A stretch of 64,000 nt of DNA from Haloferax elongans ATCC BAA-1513. Lineage in GTDB: Archaea; Halobacteriota; Halobacteria; Halobacteriales; Haloferacaceae. The stretch is taken from contig NZ_AOLK01000019.1 in the NCBI RefSeq assembly GCF_000336755.1, positions 62,001 to 126,000 on the forward strand, written 5' to 3'. The notes beneath the pieces were generated by a model. It made no database searches. It saw nothing but the letters and a program-made list of their open reading frames with translations, and had not been told where the DNA came from. How positions within the stretch are numbered: the stretch's first letter is position 1; every line of letters starts with the position of its first letter. Made by a program: the position numbers and the translations under genes. This document shows, one piece after another, positions 23,234 through 31,957 of the stretch.

Positions 23234-23962
23234 CTACTGGATGTCTCCCAGTCGAGGTGCTGCCACCAGATTCCGATAGAATTGCTGTGACACCCGGACC
23301 GGCTCGGCTGGTTCGTTGGGTATCGTTTCGACGATAGCATCGCCTGACGGTGTCGACGCGTCGGCCTGCGCGGCGAGTTCGTGGGCTACTCGCGGCGTGA
23401 CCTCTGGATGGAATTGAATCCCGACAACGGGCGCGTCTTGGAGAGCGAAGGATTGTATCGTCTCATCTCTCCGTGCAAGCACCGTTGCGCCGTCCGGTAC
23501 GCTTGTGACGTGGTCGAGGTGCCAGAGGAAGGTCTCGAATTGGTCTGGAACACCCTCGAAGAGTGGGTGTTTGCGTCCGTTTTCTGTGAGTTCGACCTGT
23601 CTGTATCCCGCTTCCCCTTCGGGAAGGGCCTCGACGCACCCTCCGAGCGCGCTGGCGACGAGTTGGTGCCCGAAGCACACCCCGGCAGTCGGCTGGCGTG
23701 CAGCCACCCGCTTTCGAATGTAGCACTGGAGTCCCTCGATCCAGTCGCTGTCGTCACCGATGCGCGCGTACGACCCGGTCACGATGACAACGTCGAATCT
23801 GTCTGGGTCTGGAAGCTGATTACGGGGGTCAAATCGCCCCGTTTCGATGGCGGTCTCCGAACTATCCGCCACTACAGCCTCGATACCACCGGCGTAGTCT
23901 ACACGGCTTGGAGGCGTAACCAGCGCGACGCTGCGTTCATCTGGTGGCTGAGTGATGGACAT
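23234..23962 (-). CDS. Class I glutamine amidotransferase domain protein
   Basis: A 242-residue single-domain protein. The nucleophile elbow GVCFGHQL and the His-Glu of the triad in QFHPEVTP are present, so the glutaminase or a related hydrolase triad is intact. It resembles GMP-synthase-like amidotransferases that stand alone, including gamma-glutamyl peptidases. No synthetase partner is adjacent. Start taken at ATG 23960-23962 (MSITQPPDERS); the in-frame extension upstream is AT-rich and holds unlikely sequence. Confidence 0.85.
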   Translation of the reverse strand: MSITQPPDERSVALVTPPSRVDYAGGIEAVVADSSETAIETGRFDPRNQLPDPDRFDVVIVTGSYARIGDDSDWIEGLQCYIRKRVAARQPTAGVCFGHQLVASALGGCVEALPEGEAGYRQVELTENGRKHPLFEGVPDQFETFLWHLDHVTSVPDGATVLARRDETIQSFALQDAPVVGIQFHPEVTPRVAHELAAQADASTPSGDAIVETIPNEPAEPVRVSQQFYRNLVAAPRLGDIQ

Positions 23963-24072
23963 GTGTCCAATACTAGGTGCAATATTCGGTAAATAACTTA
24001 GGATTGTAAAATACTCCTGTTGGCGGCTGTTCACACACGGCATAATTGTCATATAGCACACAAAGAAATTCT

Positions 24073-24117
24073 CAGATTTCTACAATATCCAAGATTTCTA
24101 CAAATTTTGAAATTTGC
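24073..24117. repeat. AT-rich element, copy B (two tandem cores)
   Basis: AGATTTCTACAA occurs twice, at 24074 and 24092, the second followed by ATTTTGAAATTTG. Read on the minus strand this is CAAAATTTGTAGAAATCT, matching copies at 20310 and 45136. It lies between the amidotransferase gene and the SprT-like gene, upstream of the former. Confidence 0.6.
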
Positions 24118-24163
24118 ATAGGGGCGAGCCAATACTGATTTATCCACCTCCACTCTCACACAT

Positions 24164-24772
24164 TCAATCGTCTGCAGAATCGAATTTATCGCAGGTGAGA
24201 GAAGATTCACAGCACGATGACCGATACGAGTCTGCCTGCCGAACGAGTTTGCAATCGCGATATCGGTGCGCGACCGTTTCGCCGCAGCCGTCACACGAGA
24301 GGACGTATTTCGGCGTACTGAACCGCCGAACCCGTACCGGTGCGTCCACCGCTTCGACCCGGCGTTTGAACGCCGGTCCGTGGTCGGTCGTTCCGTACGC
24401 CTGGAATTGCTCGACGTGAACGAGTTCGTGGCGGAGCGTGGCGGTCCACTCGCTTCTGTCGAACGATTCGAACGCTCGCCACGAAAGTGAAATCGTGCAG
24501 TTTGGTGGGGTTCCCGAAGACGGAGCGGTTTTCGAGTGGGAACTCCAGTCTATCGGCTCGCCGACTGTGGCGTCGTCGAGTTGTGGTGTCTTGACTGCCG
24601 CCGCTCGCCGCTTCGCCCGGGTCGAGACTTCCCAGTCCACAGCACTGAGAGCGATGTCGAACTCGTACGTCTCGATAGCGCGCGAGCAGTATTCCTGTGA
24701 CCACCGAGTCAGGGATTCGTGTGTCTCTATCGTACTGTAGGTGTCGACGAGTTCGTAGTCGTCGCGACTCAC
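24164..24772 (-). CDS. SprT-like zinc metalloprotease domain protein
   Basis: A 202-residue protein with the metalloprotease motif H115-E-L-V-H119 and a third likely zinc ligand H131 in DHGPAFKRR, as in SprT/Spartan proteins. A C-terminal zinc ribbon follows: C-D-G-C around residue 160 and a C-C pair near 187. Bacterial and archaeal SprT domains are poorly characterised; eukaryotic relatives degrade DNA-protein crosslinks. It is a lone gene with AT-rich DNA at both ends. Confidence 0.85.
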   Translation of the reverse strand: MSRDDYELVDTYSTIETHESLTRWSQEYCSRAIETYEFDIALSAVDWEVSTRAKRRAAAVKTPQLDDATVGEPIDWSSHSKTAPSSGTPPNCTISLSWRAFESFDRSEWTATLRHELVHVEQFQAYGTTDHGPAFKRRVEAVDAPVRVRRFSTPKYVLSCDGCGETVAHRYRDCKLVRQADSYRSSCCESSLTCDKFDSADD

Positions 24773-25090
24773 GATGCACCGCTGTTTTGCGCCAGGGGCT
24801 ATGGGTGTTTGGGTGGGACGAATGACATACTACCGGGTATGCCGAGGGCGACTTCTCACCTGTCCACCTTCAATTCGGTGGTTATCGACGGATTACTGCG
24901 GACATAGTGGTGTCGGTCTGTGGAACTGCACCGTCAAATATTGTCCACTACAGAATATTTGAATGACTATTACAACAGCAGTCTACGCTATATGCGAACT
25001 GCAGACACTATGTTTATGTACTCTACTCAATTCTACGTGGATGTTCAGATTCTGATGACTGCGGTTCTCAAAGACACGATATGATATAAC
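24773..25090. other. Intergenic region upstream of the histidine kinase
   Basis: No gene supported. A 9-bp inverted repeat TCAAATATT-N11-AATATTTGA (24934-24962) lies about 130 bases upstream of the kinase start; the stretch after 24960 is AT-rich, with a TATA-like GATATGATATAAC just before the ATG at 25091. Confidence 0.55.
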
Positions 25091-26800
25091 ATGACTTGGC
25101 AACAGACGATATTCGCGTACCCGACCCTCCTTGCGACGCTGATTTCGGTCATCCTCGGTGTCTACGGCCTTCGGTACATCCTTCAGCATGGGCGAACCCC
25201 GGTGCTGTCCGCGTTCTTTGCAGTGAACGTCGGTCTCGCGGTGTGGACAGGGTTCGCCGCACTCAAACTGTTGAGTACAGTCCCGAGCGTGAAGCTGTTG
25301 GCGTATCGGCTTCTCTATATCGGGGTCGCTCCGCTCGGGGCCTTCGCTCTGCTGTTTGCACTCGCGTACACCGGCCGCGAACAGTGGTTCCGACCTCGCG
25401 TAATCGCTGGGCTCCTCGCTGTTCCGGCTCTCTATCTCGGGCTTCTGTTAACGAACCCGTCGGGCGTCGCGTTCGAGTCGACTAGACTCTTCCAGACCGG
25501 CGGTGTCGTCGTGATGCGCGTCGATGTCGGGGTTGGACACTTGGTCCTGCACACGTTCTACAACGCGCTCTTGTCGATGCTCGCGATTGCAATCGTCGTG
25601 TACGAGGCGGTGCGTCTCGGGCGGTCGTACATGCCACAGGCGGTTCTGATTAGCGCGGGCATCGCCGCTCCGTTCGTCTTCGTCCTGTTCTCTTCGCTCG
25701 GTGTGCCGCCGTTCGGCAGCGATGGTGTGAACCTTATTCCCACTTCTGCGGCAGTTACCTCGACACTCCTCGGGTTTGCTATCTTCAGATACCGGTTTTT
25801 GGACCTGCCACCGATTGCCTACACGACTGCGATGGAGGAGTCCCCCGACGGAGTACTCGTTCTCGACTCGAACGAGCGAATCATTCACGCGAACGACCGG
25901 GGGATGGAGTTGCTCACGGACTTCGGTGCCGAAATCGGTGATTCGGTTGACGAGATATCTTCCGGGATCGACCTGACGTCCTCCAGAAACGATAGCGTTC
26001 AGGTCGGGTCGGTGGACGACGACCCGGTATTTCTCAGTGTGCGCGCACAGGAACTCGTCAGCCAAACCCGCGCCATCGGGTGGGTAATCGTTCTCAGAGA
26101 CGTCACCGAAATCCACCGACAAAAACAGATTATCGAGGCGAAAAACGAGAAACTCGCCTTGCTCAATCAAATCGTCAGCCACGACATCCACAACGACATG
26201 GGAGTCGTCATGGGGAACGCTCGGCTCGTCGAAGAGATGGTCGACGACACGGCCGCCGAGACGCGCCTGCAGACGATAATCCGGAACAGCGAGCACGCTT
26301 CTGAACTCACCGATACGGTCAGGAGTCTGATGAAGACGATGCTCGATGGCGACGACGAACCAGCGAAAAGCGTCTCTGTCGGGAGTGTTCTCTGGAGTGA
26401 AATCGAATCAGTCCGCGTTGGCAACGAACGCGCCGAGATTACGCTCTCGAACGACATCCACGGTGCTCAGGTGTTGGCCGACGATATGCTCGGCACGGTC
26501 TTCCGCAACCTCCTGACGAATGCAGTCCGTCACAATGACACGGACGCTCCTGAAATATCCGTTACTGTCGACGAGGAATCCGACCACGTTCTCGTTCGAA
26601 TCGCCGATAACGGCCCCGGAATCCCCGACGAGAAGAAAGACACAGTATTCGGTCGCGGGAACAAGGGCCTCGAAAGTCCGGGTACCGGTATCGGTCTCTA
26701 CCTCGTCGATACGATTGTCTCGGGATACGGGGGTGAGGTTTGGGTCGAAGACAACGGCGAGTGTGGTGCTGTGTTCGTCGTCAAACTTCGGAAGGCCTGA
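25091..26800 (+). CDS. Sensor histidine kinase with 7TM sensor, PAS domain and kinase core
   Basis: A 569-residue membrane kinase. Residues about 10-215 form a seven-span sensor of the histidine-kinase 7TM type. A PAS domain follows (about 225-330; SPDGVLVLDSNERIIHAN). The phospho-acceptor is H364 in IVSHDIHNDMG. The ATPase part shows N-L-L-T-N-A-V-R-H-N (N box), DNGPGIPDEKK (G1) and GTGIGLYLVDTI (G2). No response regulator gene is next to it, which is common in haloarchaea. Signal unknown. Confidence 0.92.
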   Translation: MTWQQTIFAYPTLLATLISVILGVYGLRYILQHGRTPVLSAFFAVNVGLAVWTGFAALKLLSTVPSVKLLAYRLLYIGVAPLGAFALLFALAYTGREQWFRPRVIAGLLAVPALYLGLLLTNPSGVAFESTRLFQTGGVVVMRVDVGVGHLVLHTFYNALLSMLAIAIVVYEAVRLGRSYMPQAVLISAGIAAPFVFVLFSSLGVPPFGSDGVNLIPTSAAVTSTLLGFAIFRYRFLDLPPIAYTTAMEESPDGVLVLDSNERIIHANDRGMELLTDFGAEIGDSVDEISSGIDLTSSRNDSVQVGSVDDDPVFLSVRAQELVSQTRAIGWVIVLRDVTEIHRQKQIIEAKNEKLALLNQIVSHDIHNDMGVVMGNARLVEEMVDDTAAETRLQTIIRNSEHASELTDTVRSLMKTMLDGDDEPAKSVSVGSVLWSEIESVRVGNERAEITLSNDIHGAQVLADDMLGTVFRNLLTNAVRHNDTDAPEISVTVDEESDHVLVRIADNGPGIPDEKKDTVFGRGNKGLESPGTGIGLYLVDTIVSGYGGEVWVEDNGECGAVFVVKLRKA

Positions 26801-27382
26801 ACGACGGTTCGACGACCTACTGGTGTGTTGGTTGATTCTCTCTTGTGGTCGTGTTGAGTGACTGGAGGCGGTGCGGTGTGTGGTGTCTTCGCGGAAGTTG
26901 TCTGTGGTCGCTTTGGGTGAATCAGCCGGTCTTTTGCACCAGACAAAGCGCTCGCTCTGTGCTGGTTCGTTGCTGTGAGTTGGATATTCCGCTTTTTGAG
27001 CTATTGTATTGGATTTTTGTCTGGTTTCATGATTCGGTTGTCTCCACCAGACAACCGAATTTAGCATAATAGCGTGTCTCTTCGGTTTGAGGTGGATATA
27101 TCGTATAGTGCTATACTAAATCTGATCGTACCGAATGGGCCGCCCAGTGATTTGAAGACGCTATAGAGCGCCGAACCACGCCGAGTTGGTTCTGGAGATT
27201 GATACCAATGCCATCTGCATCTATAAGTGAACATACTGAACCCCCACGGCAATACCTGGTACAGATGAACTAGTTTCCTACCTGGATATCCGGACGGACA
27301 GGGCTGACAGACCTAACTCTACGACCGCTGTCGCTGTCACCATATCGGGGTACCGGGGCTGAAGTCTCCTCTTCCCGCCCGG
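26801..27382. other. Long intergenic region with a strong hairpin
   Basis: No convincing gene on either strand. The first half has short GT-rich runs. A perfect 12-bp hairpin sits at 27032-27060. From 27061 to 27260 a possible minus-strand 63-codon frame with many aromatic residues has no recognisable family and may be a relic of a lost gene. Confidence 0.5.
27032..27060. repeat. Perfect 12-bp hairpin
   Basis: ATTCGGTTGTCT-CCACC-AGACAACCGAAT. The AGACAA half also appears at 26941 (CACCAGACAAAG). It could be a transcription end point for the kinase or the end of a lost element. Confidence 0.6.
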
Positions 27383-27985
27383 TTATCGACTTGTCCGGGT
27401 GGCAACGAGGACACCGTCAGAAGCACTGATAGGTTCTACGTCGACGAGCCGAAAGCCTGCATCGACGAGCAGGTTCGAAACAGTCCCCATTGTCGGAAGT
27501 TTGTCATAACCATCGTGTGACTCCCTCGGACCGAAGATCATCCTGTCCGCAACGACGAGATAGCGCGGGTTCAACGACGAAATGCCCTCGATTGCGGCCC
27601 GTAATTCTTCCTCACCGCCTTCGTGGTAAACCGCGTGGAACGCGTAGCTCGTCACGACGACATCGACGGGCTCGTCCACGTTTGGTTCCCGAAATGAGCC
27701 ATGGTCAAACGAGATGTTTTCAACGCCCTGCTCCGCTGCCTTCTCCTGGGCGTATTGAAGCCACTCGTCATCGATGTCTCTCCCGAGGATCAGTTCGCAC
27801 TTTGGGGCGAGTTCTAACGCAAGGTTTCCGGTTCCGGTTCCTATGTCGACCACGATATCGTCGCGTTCGATTGCCCCGTGTTCACCGATGTAGGAGAGGC
27901 ACGTCTGGTACTCCTCGTAGGCTGCGCTGGCGTCGTCGTACTGCTGCGGCGTGAATTCGTCACTGCTGTCGTGTGATTCGCTCAT
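27383..27985 (-). CDS. Class I SAM-dependent methyltransferase
   Basis: A 200-residue protein with the Rossmann motif I V-V-D-I-G-T-G-T-G-N-L-A (about 46-57), an acidic motif near GRDIDDEW and a DVVVTSYAFHAV block (motif IV region). It starts four bases after the stop of the HTH gene, forming a two-gene operon with it. Small-molecule methyltransferases with this arrangement are common; the acceptor is unknown. Confidence 0.87.
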   Translation of the reverse strand: MSESHDSSDEFTPQQYDDASAAYEEYQTCLSYIGEHGAIERDDIVVDIGTGTGNLALELAPKCELILGRDIDDEWLQYAQEKAAEQGVENISFDHGSFREPNVDEPVDVVVTSYAFHAVYHEGGEEELRAAIEGISSLNPRYLVVADRMIFGPRESHDGYDKLPTMGTVSNLLVDAGFRLVDVEPISASDGVLVATRTSR

Positions 27986-27989
27986 GGTT

Positions 27990-28388
27990 CTATGGATTTA
28001 TTTCGGCAGACGAGTCCTGGGAATACGTATCTCGGAACTCCTGAATCAGTTGTCCGGTGTCAGCGTACCACTCGTTGAGCATCTGTTGGAGTCCATCTGC
28101 AATCTCGTCAGGGTCGGTGACCCGATACACGTGCTGATAGCCACCTTTACTCTTGCTTTCTTGTTCTTTCACAGCAACTCCCGTTTCTTGAAGCCGTTTG
28201 ACCGAACGGTACGCAGTCGTCCGTTCGCGATCGATGAGTTCCGCGATCTGGTCTACAGAAAGTGGTTCAGGACGCTCCACCAACAGTTGAAATACCCTTT
28301 TATCGAGTTTATTTAGGCCGAGCATACACTCGAGCAGTCCCTCACATTCGCGGTCGTCTTGGAGTTGTTGTAGTACAGCCTCGGTCAT
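27990..28388 (-). CDS. Winged-HTH transcription regulator (TrmB/MarR-like)
   Basis: A 132-residue regulator. The DNA-binding part reads LDKRVFQLLVERPEPLSVDQ and continues IAELIDRERTTAYRSVKRLQ, followed by a wing (GGYQHVYRV). It resembles the short TrmB-like helix-turn-helix proteins that haloarchaea place beside redox genes. It is divergent from the thioredoxin-reductase-like gene and probably controls that promoter and its own. Start at ATG 28386-28388; an ATG 12 bases upstream is possible. Confidence 0.82.
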   Translation of the reverse strand: MTEAVLQQLQDDRECEGLLECMLGLNKLDKRVFQLLVERPEPLSVDQIAELIDRERTTAYRSVKRLQETGVAVKEQESKSKGGYQHVYRVTDPDEIADGLQQMLNEWYADTGQLIQEFRDTYSQDSSAEINP

Positions 28389-28422
28389 TGGTATCGGCAC
28401 TTGGGTGCACCATCAGAAAAAA

Positions 28423-28437
28423 GGTTGCATATCAACC
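28423..28437. promoter_or_regulatory. GGTTG-CATAT-CAACC operator candidate
   Basis: A perfect 5-bp inverted repeat 35 bases upstream of the regulator start, in the divergent promoter region, suited to binding a winged-HTH dimer. Confidence 0.45.
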
Positions 28438-28608
28438 GCATTTAGGATTTCAAAAGACAACACCTGTGTCGCATTCGGAAGGCTGGTCTCTGTGGTTGTG
28501 GAACAGATTTGAAGCTTATTACTGGCGTTTTAGATGGGTGATTGGGAAATTGATATTTCATCACTTCGGAACGACAACCTTATCCCTATAGTCCTGATTG
28601 CAAAAGTT

Positions 28609-29547
28609 ATGCAATCGACTGACGACAGTGAGGTGGATCACGACGTTCTCATAATTGGTGGCGGGCCTGCTGGAATGAGTGCAGCACTTGTGGCCGGTCG
28701 TGCCTCGCTGCAAGCCGCCGTCGTCAACGCAGAAGCACCACGTAACGCCGTGACGACAGCTTCGCATGGATTCCTCACACGCGACGGTGCCCACCCGATG
28801 GAACTACTTGAGATAGCAAAAGACCAGTTACAAAAGTACGATACTGTCCGGTATATCGAAGGGAAGGCGATTGAAGCCCGAGAATCTGGTTCTGGATTCG
28901 AGGTGGAACTGGAGGATGGGACTCGATTGACCACGAACCGCATTGTCGTCGCAACCGGACGTCGTAACGAACTTGAACAGTTGGGGCTCCCTGGAATCGA
29001 GGACGTCTACGGAAATAGCGTCTACCCATGTCCATTTTGTGATGGGTACGAACACCGAAACGAAGCTCTCGCCGTCTTCGGAGGTAAAGGAGTCAGTGAA
29101 TTCGTCCCCTTGATTCGAAACTGGTCCTCGGACATCGTCGTCTTCACAAACGGCACCAAACTCGACCCGTCTACTGTCTCTGCGATGAACGAGCGGGACG
29201 TGCAGGTCGTCGAAGAAGAGGTATCGCAGTTAGTTTCGACCGACGGGAATTTGCAAGCTGTCGAACTCGATACCGGGGACCGTGTTCAGCGTGAGTCGGG
29301 GTTCGTGTTCGACGACTGCTCCGTTCCGTCCTCAGACCTGCCCAAAAAGCTCGGTGTCGAAACGACAATGAATTGGGGGATGGAAGTCTACGATGCCGAC
29401 GAACCGGGGCGAACTGACGTTCCTGGGGTCTACGTCGTTGGCGATGCGAGGACAGGATTTAGCGGGCTGATGAATGCAGCAAGTGAGGGCTCAGAATGTG
29501 TCGAGCATATAGTTCATGAGATTGCACAGGAACGGTGGCAGGTATAA
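28609..29547 (+). CDS. Thioredoxin-reductase-like NAD(P)/FAD-dependent oxidoreductase
   Basis: A 312-residue flavoprotein. It has the FAD dinucleotide fold V-L-I-I-G-G-G-P-A-G-M (13-23), the redox pair C141-P-F-C144 as in thioredoxin reductases, and a C-terminal FAD motif GVYVVGDARTGFSGLMNAASEG. The second dinucleotide motif is weakened (A-V-F-G-G-K-G-V-S-E-F), so NADPH binding may be altered. Start at ATG 28609, some 30 bases after a TATA-like CCTTATCCCTATA; a longer in-frame start at 28534 runs through the probable promoter. Confidence 0.87.
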   Translation: MQSTDDSEVDHDVLIIGGGPAGMSAALVAGRASLQAAVVNAEAPRNAVTTASHGFLTRDGAHPMELLEIAKDQLQKYDTVRYIEGKAIEARESGSGFEVELEDGTRLTTNRIVVATGRRNELEQLGLPGIEDVYGNSVYPCPFCDGYEHRNEALAVFGGKGVSEFVPLIRNWSSDIVVFTNGTKLDPSTVSAMNERDVQVVEEEVSQLVSTDGNLQAVELDTGDRVQRESGFVFDDCSVPSSDLPKKLGVETTMNWGMEVYDADEPGRTDVPGVYVVGDARTGFSGLMNAASEGSECVEHIVHEIAQERWQV

Positions 29548-29549
29548 CG

Positions 29550-30395
29550 ATGTGTCGGATGTTTGCCCTTCGGAGCCACGTTACGTGCCCCATCGAGAGG
29601 GCGTTGATTGATGCGGATTGTTCCCTCGAACGACTCAGTCACACGAATCCACATGGTTGGGGTGTTGCCCACTACGTACAGGGAGTTCCACAACTGGTAA
29701 AGAGCCCGGAAATGGCTGCCGACACTCCTGTCTACGATACTCTTTCGAGCCAAATCGAGTCGAAGACCGTGGTTGCGCACGTGCGCCGAGCGACGCATGG
29801 AGACCACACTATCGGTAACACCCACCCCTTCCAGTATGGACGATGGGTGTTCGCGCACAACGGAAATATAGCTGGATTCGACGAAGTACGCTCAACCCTA
29901 CGCGAGGGGGTTGCTTCAGACCTGCGACCCCACATTTTGGGAGACACAGACAGCGAGATTCTGTTCTATGTATTACTCACAGCCTTGTCTGATGCAGGCC
30001 ACCTCGACGATGATGGAAGATTTTCCGGCAGTCCAAAGGACCTCTGGGAGATCATTCGTCCAGTCGTAACACGAGTCGCTGAATTAGGTGGCGGTATGCA
30101 CACTGACCCGGATGGTCCGTCTGACCGAACGTACCTGACGTTCGTCCTCACCGATGGCCAAACTCTCATCGGCCACCAGGGGGGTAAACCTCTCTTTGTC
30201 CACGCGCCGTCGATCGATCACGAAAATCTGAATGAGCCACCGTGGGTCATCGAACGCGGAACAGCCGACCACTTCCTGTTAGCCAGCGAACCTGCCCATG
30301 ACCCCCAGATGTGGACACCTATTCAACAAGGTGGTGTTGTCGGTGTCGGTCACGACATGAGCGTATGGACCTCACCAGAGGCACTCGAACCGTAG
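29550..30395 (+). CDS. Class II (Ntn-type) glutamine amidotransferase
   Basis: A 281-residue protein whose second residue is Cys (MCRMFALRS), the N-terminal nucleophile of class II amidotransferases once Met is removed. H-V-R-R-A-T and FAHNGNIAGF, where the family binds glutamine, are both seen. It follows the oxidoreductase gene after two bases, which favours this start over one 15 bases upstream. It resembles the stand-alone YafJ/DUG3-like proteins, some of which hydrolyse gamma-glutamyl peptides; the pairing with a disulfide-type reductase is compatible with haloarchaeal gamma-glutamylcysteine metabolism, an inference. Confidence 0.87.
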   Translation: MCRMFALRSHVTCPIERALIDADCSLERLSHTNPHGWGVAHYVQGVPQLVKSPEMAADTPVYDTLSSQIESKTVVAHVRRATHGDHTIGNTHPFQYGRWVFAHNGNIAGFDEVRSTLREGVASDLRPHILGDTDSEILFYVLLTALSDAGHLDDDGRFSGSPKDLWEIIRPVVTRVAELGGGMHTDPDGPSDRTYLTFVLTDGQTLIGHQGGKPLFVHAPSIDHENLNEPPWVIERGTADHFLLASEPAHDPQMWTPIQQGGVVGVGHDMSVWTSPEALEP

Positions 30396-30511
30396 GAATC
30401 TCTCGGGGGTGTCGGATGGTATTCGAAACGACAAACTGAAGGCCACTTTTCGTGGACACAACAAAGTACGGAACAAATACATTTTTCGAGGTTGTGGAGA
30501 AAGACGAGGTA

Positions 30512-30853
30512 ATGGTTGAGTTTCGCCGTCCGGACACCGGTCAGTTGTTCATTCTGTCAGTTGTCCCTCTGTTGTTAATCTACCATATATACATTCGAGA
30601 AGTCCCGCCTACGGACCTCGAACTGACCTTCAGTGTGGTTCTCTATGGGTTGTTGGTCGTTGCAAGTGTGATTCGAGGCGGCATCCAATCCGTGTACTAT
30701 CTACTGGTGGGTGGATCCCTGATAGCTGCATTTAGTAGCGTCTTATACCTCCGAAGCGGCGATATCGTCGACCTCGCGTTACTCGTCGTGGGCGTTCTCA
30801 TGTTCTTTCGAGGAGTTCAACTGCGAATTCGGAGGTCGAGTCAGTCCTCTTAG
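30512..30853 (+). CDS. Small membrane protein of unknown function
   Basis: A 113-residue protein with three or four hydrophobic segments (QLFILSVVPLLLIYHIYI, LTFSVVLYGLLVVASVI, YYLLVGGSLIAAFSSVLYL, VDLALLVVGVLMFF) and a basic C-terminus. Start taken at ATG 30512, since a TATA-like AAATACATTTTTC lies at 30476-30488; a GTG at 30452 in the same frame precedes that element. No family recognised. Confidence 0.6.
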   Translation: MVEFRRPDTGQLFILSVVPLLLIYHIYIREVPPTDLELTFSVVLYGLLVVASVIRGGIQSVYYLLVGGSLIAAFSSVLYLRSGDIVDLALLVVGVLMFFRGVQLRIRRSSQSS

Positions 30854-31032
30854 GAACGGTGCCTCGATAGGTGGGCATACCGACTGTCGTGTTTACTTTC
30901 CCGTCGACGTCCTCTAAACTGACTTCTCAGTGGCTTCGCGATGCAGGTCAGGACAGTGAGCACCGCAATTCACTCCGGTTCTGACGAAAAAGCAACACAC
31001 AGTTAATGCGGCGGAGCAACACTGACTCAGTT

Positions 31033-31809
31033 ATGGTCGACTACGACTACCATACCCACTCCATCTACTCTGATGGCCGGTTTCTCCGCCAGATGCTGAA
31101 GGCGGCCAGCGAGTCGGGACTCTCGGGAATCGGTATCTCGGACCACTGCAACGTCTCCGAGCGCGACGCGATGGTCGAGATCCGAAGCAATCTCGGGTTC
31201 AACCTCGACATGACCTACGACCGACGCCGGTCGGCAATCGAGCGATTCCGCGAGCGATTCGATATCGAAATCTACGACGCCGTCGAGATGGATTACGACC
31301 CCCGCGACGAGGACGCCATCGGCGAGTTTCTCGACGAGGCGGGCTTCCAGTACGCCATCGGGAGTGTCCACCATCTCGAAGACGTTCACGTCCACTACGA
31401 ACCATACTTCGCCGACAAATCTGAACCGGAGCGAGCCGCGTTGGTCGATACGTACTTCGAGAAACTCGTCGCGCTAATCGACTCCGAACTGTTCGACATC
31501 GTGGCCCATATCGACTTGTTCGAACGGAACTCTGCCCTTCGAGGGTTCGCAACAGAGGCTCACTACCGACAGGTCGCCGAGGCGCTCGAACGCTCGAAGA
31601 CGAGTACCGAACTGAATGCTGGCCGCGTCTTCGACGACTTTGGGAAGTACCACCCGACGCCTCCGTTTTTACAGGTGCTCCGTGAGTACGACGTTTCGTT
31701 CACTGTCGGGACTGACTCGCACGCGCCGGATGAACTCACCGAGCGCGTCCCCCACGTCGCTGATTTCTTCGCAGAACTCGGGATTGAACCCGCCAGACTC
31801 TCAGTCTGA
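31033..31809 (+). CDS. PHP-domain phosphoesterase (histidinol-phosphatase-like)
   Basis: A 258-residue protein with the metal motifs of the PHP family: D-Y-H-T-H-S-I-Y-S-D-G near the start, ISDHCNVS, a VEMDYDP acidic motif, IGSVHHLEDVHVHY, VAHIDLFER and a final GTDSHAPDE. These match trinuclear metal sites of HisK-type histidinol phosphatases. It may hydrolyse histidinol phosphate or another phosphoester. Start at ATG 31033; an in-frame ATG 27 bases earlier encodes unlikely sequence. Confidence 0.87.
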   Translation: MVDYDYHTHSIYSDGRFLRQMLKAASESGLSGIGISDHCNVSERDAMVEIRSNLGFNLDMTYDRRRSAIERFRERFDIEIYDAVEMDYDPRDEDAIGEFLDEAGFQYAIGSVHHLEDVHVHYEPYFADKSEPERAALVDTYFEKLVALIDSELFDIVAHIDLFERNSALRGFATEAHYRQVAEALERSKTSTELNAGRVFDDFGKYHPTPPFLQVLREYDVSFTVGTDSHAPDELTERVPHVADFFAELGIEPARLSV

Positions 31810-31901
31810 TGGTACCTCTCTGCGTGGCCGGCTCAGCGTCTATAACTTCGAGATGGTAGTCCCCCCGGCTATCGGACCTGTCTCATTGCCCGACCGGAGC
31901 A

Positions 31902-31917
31902 TTTAGGCTCGCCTAAA
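31902..31917. promoter_or_regulatory. Iron box 1 (TTTAGGC-TC-GCCTAAA)
   Basis: A perfect 7-bp inverted repeat upstream of the TATA element TTTTATATG (31929-31937) of the binding-protein gene. Form matches DtxR-type metal-dependent repressor sites. Confidence 0.75.
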
Positions 31918-31937
31918 CTTCGACGGGCTTTTATATG

Positions 31938-31953
31938 TTTAGGCAGGCCAAAA
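31938..31953. promoter_or_regulatory. Iron box 2 (TTTAGGCAGGCCAAAA, imperfect)
   Basis: Directly between the TATA element and the ATG at 31958, so a bound repressor would cover the transcription start. Confidence 0.65.
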
Positions 31954-31957
31954 ACAT

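Noticed and set aside
26801-27382. Insertion-sequence remnant
   Set aside because: No transposase motifs or matched terminal repeats could be defined; only a single hairpin is firm.
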